64,000 nt of DNA from Dokdonella fugitiva (GTDB lineage: Bacteria > Pseudomonadota > Gammaproteobacteria > Xanthomonadales > Rhodanobacteraceae). Numbering within the stretch: position 1 is the stretch's first letter; each line of letters opens with the position of its first letter. The notes under the pieces were generated by a model that was not told where the DNA came from, ran no database searches, and saw only the letters and a list, made by a program, of their open reading frames with translations. The stretch spans positions 124,001-188,000 of the forward strand of contig NZ_SLWQ01000008.1 of NCBI RefSeq assembly GCF_004342425.1, given 5' to 3'. Below, in pieces: positions 19,733-27,792 of this stretch. The translations under genes and the position numbers were made by a program.

Positions 19733-20362
19733 TCAGCGCCGGTCGCGCCAGTAGCCGAGGCCGACGACGAGATACTCGAACGCGCACGACACGATCAGCG
19801 CGAGGACGAGCAGGTGGCCGAGCAGCGGCGGGACCGCCCATTCGAGCCGTTCCGTCGGCGAGAACGACAGCAGCAATGCGTAGCCGACGAGGATCACGAC
19901 GAGCGCGAGGCGCGCCGCGCCCGCGCCGCGCGCCTCGATCTCGCGATCGCGTTCGTCCTGCCGCACGCCGCGGCGCCAACGCGCATCGAGCACGCGCGCG
20001 AGGAGCATCCAGGCGACGAGCAGCATGACGATGTTGCGACCGATGCGGTTCGCATCCGGGTTGTGCCACAGCGGTGGCCCGTGGAACACCGGCGCATGCA
20101 CGATCGCGTACGCCGCGATCACGAGCGTGAAGGCGAGGCCGAGCCAGGCGCGCCATTCGCCCGGCGACATCGACTCGCCGATGCCCCCGTCGGGGATGCG
20201 CGAGATCGCGTGGAGCGAACCCCAACCGACCGCCATGAGCAGGACCATGCCAGCGTTGCCGGCTTCGATGCCGAACACGCGCGCCGGCCCCGCGAGCAGC
20301 AGCCAGGTCGCCAGTGCGGCGACGACGGCGAGACCGATGAAGCCGAGGCGAGGCAGCGACAT
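19733..20362 (-). CDS. Integral membrane protein partnered with an XRE regulator
   Basis: 209 residues with about six hydrophobic helices (roughly 6-26, 37-52, 70-90, 108-125, 150-167, 180-202). No enzymatic motif was recognised and I cannot assign a function. The paired arrangement of such a membrane protein with a tiny XRE regulator recurs in proteobacteria and firmicutes. The ATG at 20360-20362 is preceded by TGGAG at a good distance. Expression starts from the promoter in the divergent region shared with the thioredoxin gene. Confidence 0.85.
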   Translation of the reverse strand: MSLPRLGFIGLAVVAALATWLLLAGPARVFGIEAGNAGMVLLMAVGWGSLHAISRIPDGGIGESMSPGEWRAWLGLAFTLVIAAYAIVHAPVFHGPPLWHNPDANRIGRNIVMLLVAWMLLARVLDARWRRGVRQDERDREIEARGAGAARLALVVILVGYALLLSFSPTERLEWAVPPLLGHLLVLALIVSCAFEYLVVGLGYWRDRR

Positions 20363-20384
20363 GCGTCATCTCCAGCAGACATCA

Positions 20385-20422
20385 TGTAACTTACACATTA
20401 CATTTTCGTCAGGCGATGTCAA
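20385..20422 (-). promoter_or_regulatory. Putative promoter with palindromic operator for the membrane protein/XRE operon
   Basis: On the minus strand a perfect -35 box TTGACA (20417-20422) is followed after 16 bases by TAATGT (20395-20400), a moderate -10. The perfect palindrome TGTAACTTACA (20385-20395) overlaps the expected start of transcription, and the whole segment is AT-rich against a very GC-rich background. This suits repression by the co-encoded XRE protein. A second AT-rich run, AAGTATTTTTTAC (20421-20433), lies just upstream and may hold another site. Confidence 0.55.
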
Positions 20423-20494
20423 GTATTTTTTACCCCAACTTGCGATTCATGGCCGCTGGCACAATCTGCGACCGACCCGATCAGGAGCCACCGA

Positions 20495-21361
20495 ATGTCC
20501 GCCACTGCGCCCTCTCCCTACGTGTTCGACGCGACCGAAGCCAACTTCCAGACCGAAGTGCTCGACGCGTCGTTCGATCAGCCGATCCTGGTCGACCTGT
20601 GGGCGACGTGGTGCGGCCCGTGCAAGGTGCTCGGCCCGCTGCTCGAAAAGGTCGTCGGCGAGTTCAACGGCGCCGTGCGCCTCGCCAAGATCGACTGCGA
20701 CAAGGAACAGGCGCTCGCCGCGTCGTTCGGCGTGCGCAGCATCCCGACCGTCGTGCTGATCCGCGAGGGCCAGCTCGTCGACGCGTTCACCGGCGCGCTG
20801 CCCGAAGGCGCGATCCGCGAGTTCCTCGCGCGCCACGTGCAGCCGAACGAGGCTGCACCGGAAGGCGCCGCGGCGCCCGCGCGCGACGAAACGCCGGAAC
20901 AGGCGATCGCGCGCATCCAGCAGGCGATCGCCGCCGAGCCCGACAAGGCCGAGCTCAAGCTCGAACTCGCCGTTGCGCAGATGCAGGTCGGCAACGCGGC
21001 CGCGGCCGAAGCCGAACTCGACAGCCTGCCCGCCAACCTCGCCAACGACGACCGCGCGCGGCGCCTGCGCGGCCAGCTCGAATTCGCCCGTTCGCTCGAA
21101 GGCGCGCCCGGCGCGGCCGAACTGCGCGCGCGCATCGAGCGCGATCCGAACGACCACGCCGCACGCGACCTGCTCGGCGTGCGCCTGCTCATCGACGGCG
21201 AAGCGGCCGCGGGACTCGACCAGTTCCTCGCGATCCTGCAGGCCGACCGCGGCTGGAACGATGGCCAGGCCAAGAAGCGCCTGGTCGCCGCATTCAGCGT
21301 GCTCGACGACGCCGACCTCGTCGGCACGTATCGCCGGCGCATGTCCTCGCTGCTGTTCTGA
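20495..21361 (+). CDS. cnoX: Thioredoxin-fold chaperone CnoX (YbbN) with CXXC active site
   Basis: Chaperedoxin of 288 residues: a thioredoxin domain (about 8-112) followed by TPR-like helices (about 130-285). In E. coli CnoX holds unfolding proteins under bleach stress and passes them to GroEL/DnaK. The active site here is WATWCGPCKVL with both cysteines, Cys40 and Cys43; E. coli has SXXC and no redox activity, so this form could also act as an oxidoreductase, as in the Caulobacter type. The ATG follows AGGAGCC. It is divergent from the membrane protein/XRE operon. Confidence 0.92.
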   Translation: MSATAPSPYVFDATEANFQTEVLDASFDQPILVDLWATWCGPCKVLGPLLEKVVGEFNGAVRLAKIDCDKEQALAASFGVRSIPTVVLIREGQLVDAFTGALPEGAIREFLARHVQPNEAAPEGAAAPARDETPEQAIARIQQAIAAEPDKAELKLELAVAQMQVGNAAAAEAELDSLPANLANDDRARRLRGQLEFARSLEGAPGAAELRARIERDPNDHAARDLLGVRLLIDGEAAAGLDQFLAILQADRGWNDGQAKKRLVAAFSVLDDADLVGTYRRRMSSLLF

Positions 21362-21370
21362 CGCGTCGCA

Positions 21371-21493
21371 CGTAGGGCGGTACGCGCGTAGGGCGGTACG
21401 CGCGCAGCGCGTGCCGCCGTCGACCAGGGTGCGCTCCCACAGCCGGTCCACGTACACCGTGTAGGCCGGTACGCGCGCAGGGCGGCGGAATAA
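21371..21493. repeat. Cluster of GGCGGTACGCGC palindromic repeats
   Basis: The unit CGTAGGGCGGTACGCG occurs twice in tandem (from 21371 and 21387). The second copy continues into the palindrome GGCGGTACGCGC-GCA-GCGCGTGCCGCC (21392-21418). A degenerate third copy, GTAGGCCGGTACGCGCGCAG followed by GGCGGCGG, ends near 21488. The same element is found at 11941-11968. It lies between two convergent genes, cnoX and the AraC regulator. Confidence 0.65.
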
Positions 21494-21517
21494 CCGCGAT
21501 GCCCTTCAATTCGGCAT

Positions 21518-22279
21518 TCAGCCCTCGGCCGTCCGTCGAATCAACGCCCGATACTCCCGCGGCGCGAACCCTGTCACCTGGCGGAACTGCCGCGACAGCG
21601 CGCTCTGGTCGGAAAACCCCGTCTGCTGCGCGATCGCCGCGATTGCCACCGTGCCTTCGGCGAGCAGGCGCGCCGCGTGGCCGATGCGCGTCTTGATGAG
21701 GTGCTGCGACGCGGACAGCTGGAAGATCTTCTTCATGCGCCTTTCGAACTGCGCCACCGACACCCCGGCGCGGCGCGCGAGCTGCTCGACACGCAGCGGC
21801 CGATCGTAGTGTTCGAGCATGAAGTCGACCGCATCGGCGAAACGGGCGTCGACGATGCCGCTGCGACTCGGCTCGGCGAGGTCCTTGGAGATGCAGGCGA
21901 GCCCGATCACCGCGCCCGAGCGGTCCCGCAGCGCTTCCTTCGTGGTCAGGCACCAGCCGGTGCTGCCGTCGCGATACACCGTCAGGTCGAGGTTGTCCGC
22001 GATCGGCCGGCCCGAGCGGAACACGCGGTCGTCCTGGCGTGCGTAGCGCTCCGCCATCGCGCGCGGGAACAGGTCGAAGGCGGTCTTGCCGATCGCGTCG
22101 CGCTTGCTCCTGAGCCCGCAACGCTGCACGCAGGCTTCGCTCATCAGCACGTAGCGGCCGTCGCGGTCCTTCATCGAGAACACGATGTCGGGCAGGCGGT
22201 CGAACAGTGCCTCGATGTAGTCCGGCGAGGCGATGCTGGCGAGGAAGCGGTCGCGCCAAGCCCCCCTGTCGATGCCCAT
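21518..22279 (-). CDS. PAS-domain AraC-family transcriptional regulator
   Basis: 253 residues. The N-terminal half (about 20-135) is a PAS sensor fold: LFDRLPDIVFSMKDRDGRYV with the GKTAFDLFP helix and a GWCLTTKEALRDRSG strand. The C-terminal half (about 150-250) has the two AraC helix-turn-helices: LRVEQLARRAGVSVAQFERR and IAAIAQQTGFSDQSALSRQF followed by the FAPREYR end. It should sense a small molecule or redox cue and act on DNA. It is divergent from the collagenase gene across 185 bases, which makes that gene a natural target (inference). Confidence 0.92.
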   Translation of the reverse strand: MGIDRGAWRDRFLASIASPDYIEALFDRLPDIVFSMKDRDGRYVLMSEACVQRCGLRSKRDAIGKTAFDLFPRAMAERYARQDDRVFRSGRPIADNLDLTVYRDGSTGWCLTTKEALRDRSGAVIGLACISKDLAEPSRSGIVDARFADAVDFMLEHYDRPLRVEQLARRAGVSVAQFERRMKKIFQLSASQHLIKTRIGHAARLLAEGTVAIAAIAQQTGFSDQSALSRQFRQVTGFAPREYRALIRRTAEG

Positions 22280-22464
22280 CGCCCGGCCACCCCGCTGTAT
22301 CGATTATGCAATTCCCGCGGCACGCGCGCGCCGATGTGACAAGACGGTGGCGCCCGGGCGTTCCTAGCATGCCTGCGTCGTCACCGCCTCCAGCGCCCCT
22401 TCGCGCCGGACGCGGCACGGCAGCCCCGCGCATCGAAGCACGCGCACGAACCGAGGAATCCAGC

Positions 22465-24858
22465 ATGTCGCCATTCCATCGCCTGTTGCAAGCCAGTGCC
22501 GCGTCCGCCCTCTGCCTGTGGTGCGCGATCGCCCAGGCGGGCGCAGACCGCAACGCGGCGCTGCCGCCGCAAGGCAGTCCGCTCGCCGATGCTCGCGCGC
22601 CCCACGTGCAAGCCCGCCGCATCGATGCCGGCCACGTCGCGCCGATCCATCCGCTGCGCGAGCAGCGTTACGTCGATTACGACACGGGTGCATTCGACCG
22701 GCGCGCACCGCTCGGCGAGCCCTCGCGCCGTGCCGCCGGCGGTGGCTGTCCCGACTACGCGAACCTGGGCGGCGCGGCGCTGGTGGGTGCCGTCAAGGCC
22801 TCGGACCTCGCCGGCTGCCTGTATCCGCTGTTCGACCTGACCGGCACGGTGGCGGGCCAGACCTTCGACGAAGCCAAGATGGTCACGATCGCGAACGCGA
22901 TACTCGCCGACGCTCCGGCCTATCCCGGCGACAACGGCGCGCGCATGCTGCAGCTCATCATGTTCCTGCGCGCCGGCTACTACGTGCAGTGGAACGATCC
23001 GGCGGCGGTCGGCGCGTACGGCACCGCGCTCGCCAACGCGATCCGCCCGGCGCTCGACGCGTTCGTCGCCAATCCCCACTTCGCCGACGTCGACGAGGAC
23101 CACGGCGCGGTGCTCGCCGAATTCGTCACCCTGATCGACAGCGCGGGCGAGAACGCGCACCAGCTCCAGACCGGCGCGCTGCAGGGCATCCTCGAGCGCT
23201 ACGACGGGCCGGCCATGGCCTCGATGTACTGGATGAAGGCCGCGACGTTCAACGTGTTCAACGTGTTGTTCCGCGGCCACGGCAACGACGATTTCCGCGC
23301 CTGGGTCGTCACCCAGGCAGGCAGCGCCATCACCGCCACCCTGCAGGGCTTCATCGCCGACAACAAGGCCAGCGACGTCGGCACCGATCGCGAATACCTG
23401 CTCGTCGACGCAGGCATGGAACTCGCGCGCTTCCTGCAGTACCCGAACGCCTCCGGCGGCTTCCAATTCCACGATGCGCTGCACCCGCGCGTGAAGTACG
23501 TGCTCGACGAATTCCCGCTGGCGAGCAGCGCGAGCCCGGGCGCGGCGATCTACGTCAACACCGCCTCGACCGCGGACTGGTTCGACCATGCGCACTGCAG
23601 CTACTTCGGCACCTGCGACCTCGCCGGCACGATCGAGCCGATCATCCTGCCGCCGGCGAACGCACGCGAGTGCAGCCCCACCCTGAAGGTGCGCAGCCAG
23701 GCCCTGACCTCGCAGCAGCTCGACTGGGTGTGCAACCGCGTCGGCGCCGAGGAGACGTACTTCCACGACACGCTGCCGGGCCAGACCGACACGCCGGTGC
23801 CGGACGACCACAACACGCAGCTCGAGATGGTCATCTTCCACTCGAGTGGCGACTACGGCACCTACTCCGGCGTCCTGTTCGGCAACGACACCAACAATGG
23901 CGGCATCTACCTCGAAGGCGACCCGTCCGATCCGTCGAACCAGCCGCGCTTCCTCTGCTACGAGGCCGAATGGCTGCGCCCCACGTTCGACGTGTGGAAC
24001 CTCACCCACGAGTACATCCACTACCTCGACGGCCGCTACAACTGGTGGGGCGGATTCGGCGACCTGCCGCAGGCCGCGCCGGCATCGGCGATCTGGTACG
24101 TCGAAGGCTTCGCCGAATACGTGTCCTACACCTTCCGCGGGCTCGTGTACGGCAACGCGCTCGCCGACGCGCAAGGCACGCCTGACCGATGGGCGCTGTC
24201 GCAGCTGTTCGACACCGAATACAGCACCGACTACGACCGCACGTATGCCTGGGGCTACATGGCCGTGCGCTACATGTTCGAGCGCCATCCCGACGACATC
24301 ACGACGTTGTACGCGACGGTGTCGCGTCCGGTCGACGCGTACGCCGGCTACCGGCCGTGGCTCGACGCGTTCCGCACGGCCTACGACGCGGACTTCCGCG
24401 CCTGGATCGATTGCTATGCGACGCACGATGGCGACACTTCGTCCTGCGGCGGCGCGCCGACGGACGCGATCTTCGCCAGCGGCTTCGACGGCGCGCCTTC
24501 GCAGCCGCCGACCGAATGCCCGATCGTCGGTGGCAGCGACCAGACCCTCGGCAACGGTTGCATCCGCAGCGGCATCGCGCAGGCGAATCCGGGCTGGTAC
24601 CGCTACTACGCACTCGCCGTGCCGGCCGGCGCGAGCAACCTCGTCGTCACGACGAGCGGCGGCAGCGGCAATGCCGACCTGTTCGTCAGCGCCGGCAACT
24701 GGCCGAGCAGCAGCGACTACGACGTCGCCTCCACCCAGCCCGGCAACGAGGAAAGCGTGAGTGTCGCCACGCCGACGGCGGGCTGGTACTACATCGCGCT
24801 GCAGGCGACGCAACCGTTCAGCGACGTGGTGCTGCGGGCGCAGTACGACACGCACTGA
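22465..24858 (+). CDS. Secreted microbial collagenase (M9) with internal IFASGFD motif and PPC domain
   Basis: Zinc metalloprotease of 797 residues that would cleave collagen or similar substrates outside the cell. A signal peptide (about 1-26) precedes an M9 activator region and the catalytic domain, whose gluzincin site is HEYIH (His515, Glu516, His519) with the third ligand Glu547 in WYVEGFAEY; the 28-residue gap matches clostridial collagenases. After the catalytic part comes DAIFASGFDG (667-676), the motif found at the C-terminus of two other exported proteins here. A pre-peptidase C-terminal (PPC) domain follows (about 683-797). The ATG at 22465 sits behind GAGGAA; an upstream in-frame extension would bury the signal peptide. 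Confidence 0.93.
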   Translation: MSPFHRLLQASAASALCLWCAIAQAGADRNAALPPQGSPLADARAPHVQARRIDAGHVAPIHPLREQRYVDYDTGAFDRRAPLGEPSRRAAGGGCPDYANLGGAALVGAVKASDLAGCLYPLFDLTGTVAGQTFDEAKMVTIANAILADAPAYPGDNGARMLQLIMFLRAGYYVQWNDPAAVGAYGTALANAIRPALDAFVANPHFADVDEDHGAVLAEFVTLIDSAGENAHQLQTGALQGILERYDGPAMASMYWMKAATFNVFNVLFRGHGNDDFRAWVVTQAGSAITATLQGFIADNKASDVGTDREYLLVDAGMELARFLQYPNASGGFQFHDALHPRVKYVLDEFPLASSASPGAAIYVNTASTADWFDHAHCSYFGTCDLAGTIEPIILPPANARECSPTLKVRSQALTSQQLDWVCNRVGAEETYFHDTLPGQTDTPVPDDHNTQLEMVIFHSSGDYGTYSGVLFGNDTNNGGIYLEGDPSDPSNQPRFLCYEAEWLRPTFDVWNLTHEYIHYLDGRYNWWGGFGDLPQAAPASAIWYVEGFAEYVSYTFRGLVYGNALADAQGTPDRWALSQLFDTEYSTDYDRTYAWGYMAVRYMFERHPDDITTLYATVSRPVDAYAGYRPWLDAFRTAYDADFRAWIDCYATHDGDTSSCGGAPTDAIFASGFDGAPSQPPTECPIVGGSDQTLGNGCIRSGIAQANPGWYRYYALAVPAGASNLVVTTSGGSGNADLFVSAGNWPSSSDYDVASTQPGNEESVSVATPTAGWYYIALQATQPFSDVVLRAQYDTH

Positions 24859-24889
24859 GCGGCGTGCACCGGCGCGGCGATGTCGCCAG

Positions 24890-24921
24890 GCACTGGATCC
24901 CGGCTTTCGGCGGGATGACGG
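24890..24921. repeat. Palindromic intergenic repeat copy
   Basis: TGGATCCCGGCTTTCGGCGG followed by GATGACG, between collagenase and the MFS gene. It is a diverged copy of the element found in both orientations at 63419-63511. Confidence 0.55.
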
Positions 24922-24980
24922 AGACAGGAATGCGGCGCGCCGACCACGGCGCGCCGCGAAGAGCCGGACGAGTGCCTCCG

Positions 24981-26237
24981 CTACACGGACGAGCCCCGCA
25001 GCATCACGCGCAGCAGCAGGCCGATCGCGATGAACAGCACCGCGGCACTCGCCGCGAGCGATCCGTGGATGCCGATGCTCGCGCCGGCGAGCCCGACCGT
25101 GATGCCGCTGAAGGTGCGCATGCCGAGCGCGAACATCGTGAACACGCCGATCGCGCGACCACGCATCTCCGGCGGTGCATCGAGCTGCACGAGCGTCTGC
25201 GCCATCGCGTTGAAGGACAGCTCGACGAAGCCCGCGACGAACAGCAGCGGGATCGCCAGCGTGTAGCTGCGCGTCAGCGCGAAGCAGCCGAGCGCGACGC
25301 ACCAGGCCATCGCGAGCAGGCAGGCCGTGCGTGCGCGCGGCTGCAGCAGGCCGCGGCTTTCGAGCACGATGCCGGCGGTGAGCGCACCGGCCGCGTCGGC
25401 GCCGAGCAGCAGGCTGTAGTAGAAGTCCGCCTTGGCCTGGCCAAGGTCGTGCGCGAAGCCCGGCATCTGCGCCTGGTAGGCGTTGCCGACGAACAGCGAG
25501 GCAAGCCCGGCCAGCAGCGTCATCGCGAGGATCACGCGATGATGCGAGATCTCGCGCAGCGCACGCCCGATGTCGCCGAGCGTGCGCACCGCACGCGTCG
25601 CCACCGCGGCGCCGGCGGCGCGGAACTTCGGTCCGTAAGGCGCTGCCGCGAGCCAGGCGATGAACGGCAGGTAGAGCAGCGCATTGACGAGGATGCCGCG
25701 TTCGGGGCCGAGCCAGAGCAGCAGCGCGCCGCCGATGCCGGGGCCCATGAGCATGCCGAGCTGGCGCGCGGTCGCGTTGAGCCGCACCGCGCTCTGCAGG
25801 TGCTCGCGACCGACGATGTCGTGCAACAGCAACTGCGACGGCGGCCCCCACAGCACGCCTGCCATGCCGTGCACGACGAGCAGCGCGGCGGCATGCCAGA
25901 CCTGCAGCGCCCCGGTCACGAACAGCACGCCCCAGGCGACCGACACGCCCGCGAACAGCGCCATGCCGAGCTGGATCATCCGGCGCGGATCGACGCGATC
26001 GGCGAGCGCACCCGAATACACCGACAGCAGCAGGAACGGCAGCCAATGCGAGACGACCGCGAAGCCTCCGAGCGCGGGCGAATCGAAGCGCTCGTGGATG
26101 ACCCAGTAGCTGATCACGTGCTCGATGTTGTCGGCCATCATCGCGAGGGCCGACAACAGGAAGTACGCACGGAAACCGCGGTGCCGCAACGCGGCGAATG
26201 AAACCGGCACGGCCGGCGGAGGGGAAGCAGCGTTCAT
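24981..26237 (-). CDS. Major facilitator superfamily transporter, drug/siderophore exporter-like
   Basis: 418-residue inner-membrane carrier with about 12 hydrophobic helices. It belongs to the MFS_3 / enterobactin-exporter-like group by general pattern: FAALRHRGFRAYFLLSALAM at the start, the loop SGALADRVDPRRMIQLGMAL between helices 2 and 3 (MFS motif A), and RLNATARQLGMLMGPGIGGA. Substrate unknown. The ATG at 26235-26237 was chosen because AAGGA precedes it by 7 bases; the frame stays open upstream but without coding character. It converges on the collagenase gene. Confidence 0.88.
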   Translation of the reverse strand: MNAASPPPAVPVSFAALRHRGFRAYFLLSALAMMADNIEHVISYWVIHERFDSPALGGFAVVSHWLPFLLLSVYSGALADRVDPRRMIQLGMALFAGVSVAWGVLFVTGALQVWHAAALLVVHGMAGVLWGPPSQLLLHDIVGREHLQSAVRLNATARQLGMLMGPGIGGALLLWLGPERGILVNALLYLPFIAWLAAAPYGPKFRAAGAAVATRAVRTLGDIGRALREISHHRVILAMTLLAGLASLFVGNAYQAQMPGFAHDLGQAKADFYYSLLLGADAAGALTAGIVLESRGLLQPRARTACLLAMAWCVALGCFALTRSYTLAIPLLFVAGFVELSFNAMAQTLVQLDAPPEMRGRAIGVFTMFALGMRTFSGITVGLAGASIGIHGSLAASAAVLFIAIGLLLRVMLRGSSV

Positions 26238-26569
26238 GGATGTCCTTGTGGATTTTCCGGTCAAGCGAAGGCGCCTCGTGTCCGCCTTCGGGCGGAACCA
26301 CGATGAATCCGGCAACACCGGAGACGTTGGCGCGTTGATTGACGTGAACGCTTACGGCAGCCCGCAGCAGGAGCGCGGCGCGGATACTACGACGCGGGTA
26401 CGCCCGCGGCAAGGAACTCGACGCGGAAGCAGGAGATGAAACGCGAAGAACAGCTTTCCTCCGGTATTCCGTGCACCCGGTGTTTCAAGCTCGGAGTCCT
26501 TGCTTGCTTCGCGTGAACCGTGTCCTTCGTGTTTCAATCTCTGGAACGCCCCTCGGGACCATCGCCCGC
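26238..26569. other. Intergenic region with a dispersed CTTCGTGT repeat
   Basis: 332 bases between the divergent MFS and DUF4442 genes. No gene seen. It should hold both promoters but none stands out. GTGTCCTTCGTGTTT at 26520-26534 is identical to 32737-32751 in another gap, so it is a copy of a dispersed sequence. Confidence 0.5.
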
Positions 26570-27034
26570 ATGAAACCGACGACGATGACGCCGCGCGCGC
26601 TGCGCCTGGGCATGAACCTGTGGCCGCCGTTCCTGTTCGCGGGGATCCGCGTGCTCGACATCGGCGCGGACTGGCGCAGCGCGCGGGTGACGTTGCGCCT
26701 TCATTGGTACAACCGCAATGCGGTCGGCACGCAGTTCGGCGGCAGCCTGTTCGCGATGACCGATCCGTTCTGGATGATCCTCGTCATGCGCGGCCTCGGG
26801 CGCGACTACATCGTCTGGGACAAGGCGGCCGAGATCGAGTTCGTCGCGCCCGGGCGCGAGAGCGTGTACGCCGAGTTCCACGTCGACGACGCCCTGCTCG
26901 AGGAGATCCGCAGTGCGACGGCGGGTGGCGCGAAGTACCTGCGCTGGTGCGAGACCTCGGTGTGCACGGCCGATGGCGAGGTCGTCGCGCGCGTGCGCAA
27001 GCAGATCTACGTGCGGCGCAAGGCCGGGACCTGA
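26570..27034 (+). CDS. DUF4442 hotdog-fold protein
   Basis: 154 residues related to the DUF4442 family of hotdog-fold, thioesterase-like proteins. The hotdog features are RLHWYNRNAVGTQFGGSLFA (the central helix with Asn and the Gly-Gly-Ser segment) and late strands CETSVCTADGEVVARVRKQI. The family is thought to act on acyl-CoA or acyl carriers; activity is unproven. ATG at 26570 was chosen because MKPTTMTPRALRLG begins the conserved part; the frame is open upstream through repeat-like DNA. Confidence 0.85.
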   Translation: MKPTTMTPRALRLGMNLWPPFLFAGIRVLDIGADWRSARVTLRLHWYNRNAVGTQFGGSLFAMTDPFWMILVMRGLGRDYIVWDKAAEIEFVAPGRESVYAEFHVDDALLEEIRSATAGGAKYLRWCETSVCTADGEVVARVRKQIYVRRKAGT

Positions 27035-27188
27035 GGCGGACCGCAAGCGGGGCGGCCCGGCATCGGCGAGGCCGAGGGGCGCGTAGCCGGCGTCCTCCGA
27101 TGTAATCTTCAGCGACGGCGCGGCGCGGCGGAGATGCCCACCCGGCCGCACCGGGATCACGCTGCGTACCCAGGGAGGACGTCGCACC

Positions 27189-27734
27189 ATGACCATCGAC
27201 GAAGCGAACCCCACCTCTTCCGCGGCAGCCGAGCGCCGCTTCGAGTTCATCGTGCATTGGCCCCTCGTCGACGAGGACGCCAAGGTGGCGATCGCCGCGT
27301 TCTGGCGCCGCGAAGGCGCGCTCAACGACGACGCTGCGATCCAGCAGCGCCTCACGCAGGTGGTCATGCACGCGCGCACGCATGACGGCGAAGTCGCCGG
27401 CGTGTGCACCGCGGTGCCCGTGACGCCGCCACGCCTCGGCCAGCCGATGTACTACTGGCGCACGTTCGTCGGCGCACGCTGGCGCGCCAGCCCGCTCGTG
27501 ATGTCGCTGCTCAAGCGCTCCTGCGTGCTGCTCGAGGAGCATGCGCGCGCGCACGACCATCCGTGCATCGGCGTGCTGCTCGAGCTCGAGAACGATCGTT
27601 TCCGCGAACGCGGCCGCATGGCGACGTGGTTCAATCCACGCTTCGTCTACCTCGGCCGCAGCGATCGCGGACTGGACCTGCGCGCGCTGTACTTCAAGGG
27701 CGCGCGCCTGAAGGATCCGCCGGCCAAGGCATGA
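27189..27734 (+). CDS. Conserved hypothetical protein, possibly GNAT-like
   Basis: 181 residues, cytoplasmic. No clear family. The alternating strand/helix layout (FEFIVHWPLVDEDAKVAIAA, then EVAGVCTAVPVTPP, MYYWRTFVGARWRASPLVMS, GVLLELENDR) suggests a GNAT-type acyltransferase fold, with the RWRASPLVM segment where the acetyl-CoA loop would be, but the Q/RxxGxG/A signature is absent. The gene precedes the TIGR03032-like gene by 58 bases on the same strand; they may form a small operon. Confidence 0.7.
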   Translation: MTIDEANPTSSAAAERRFEFIVHWPLVDEDAKVAIAAFWRREGALNDDAAIQQRLTQVVMHARTHDGEVAGVCTAVPVTPPRLGQPMYYWRTFVGARWRASPLVMSLLKRSCVLLEEHARAHDHPCIGVLLELENDRFRERGRMATWFNPRFVYLGRSDRGLDLRALYFKGARLKDPPAKA

Positions 27735-27792
27735 GGGCGCGCAGCCCGCGCCGCGTGTGGCACGATCCCATCCCCGCAAACGCCGACCCGCC

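Noticed and set aside
19506..20362. Toxin-antitoxin module
   Set aside because: The partner of the XRE protein is a six-helix membrane protein without toxin features; a regulated membrane-protein operon is simpler.
22381..26412. 1343-codon open frame on the minus strand over collagenase and the MFS gene
   Set aside because: It spans two recognised genes on opposite strands; no domain, signal or binding site; produced by GC bias.
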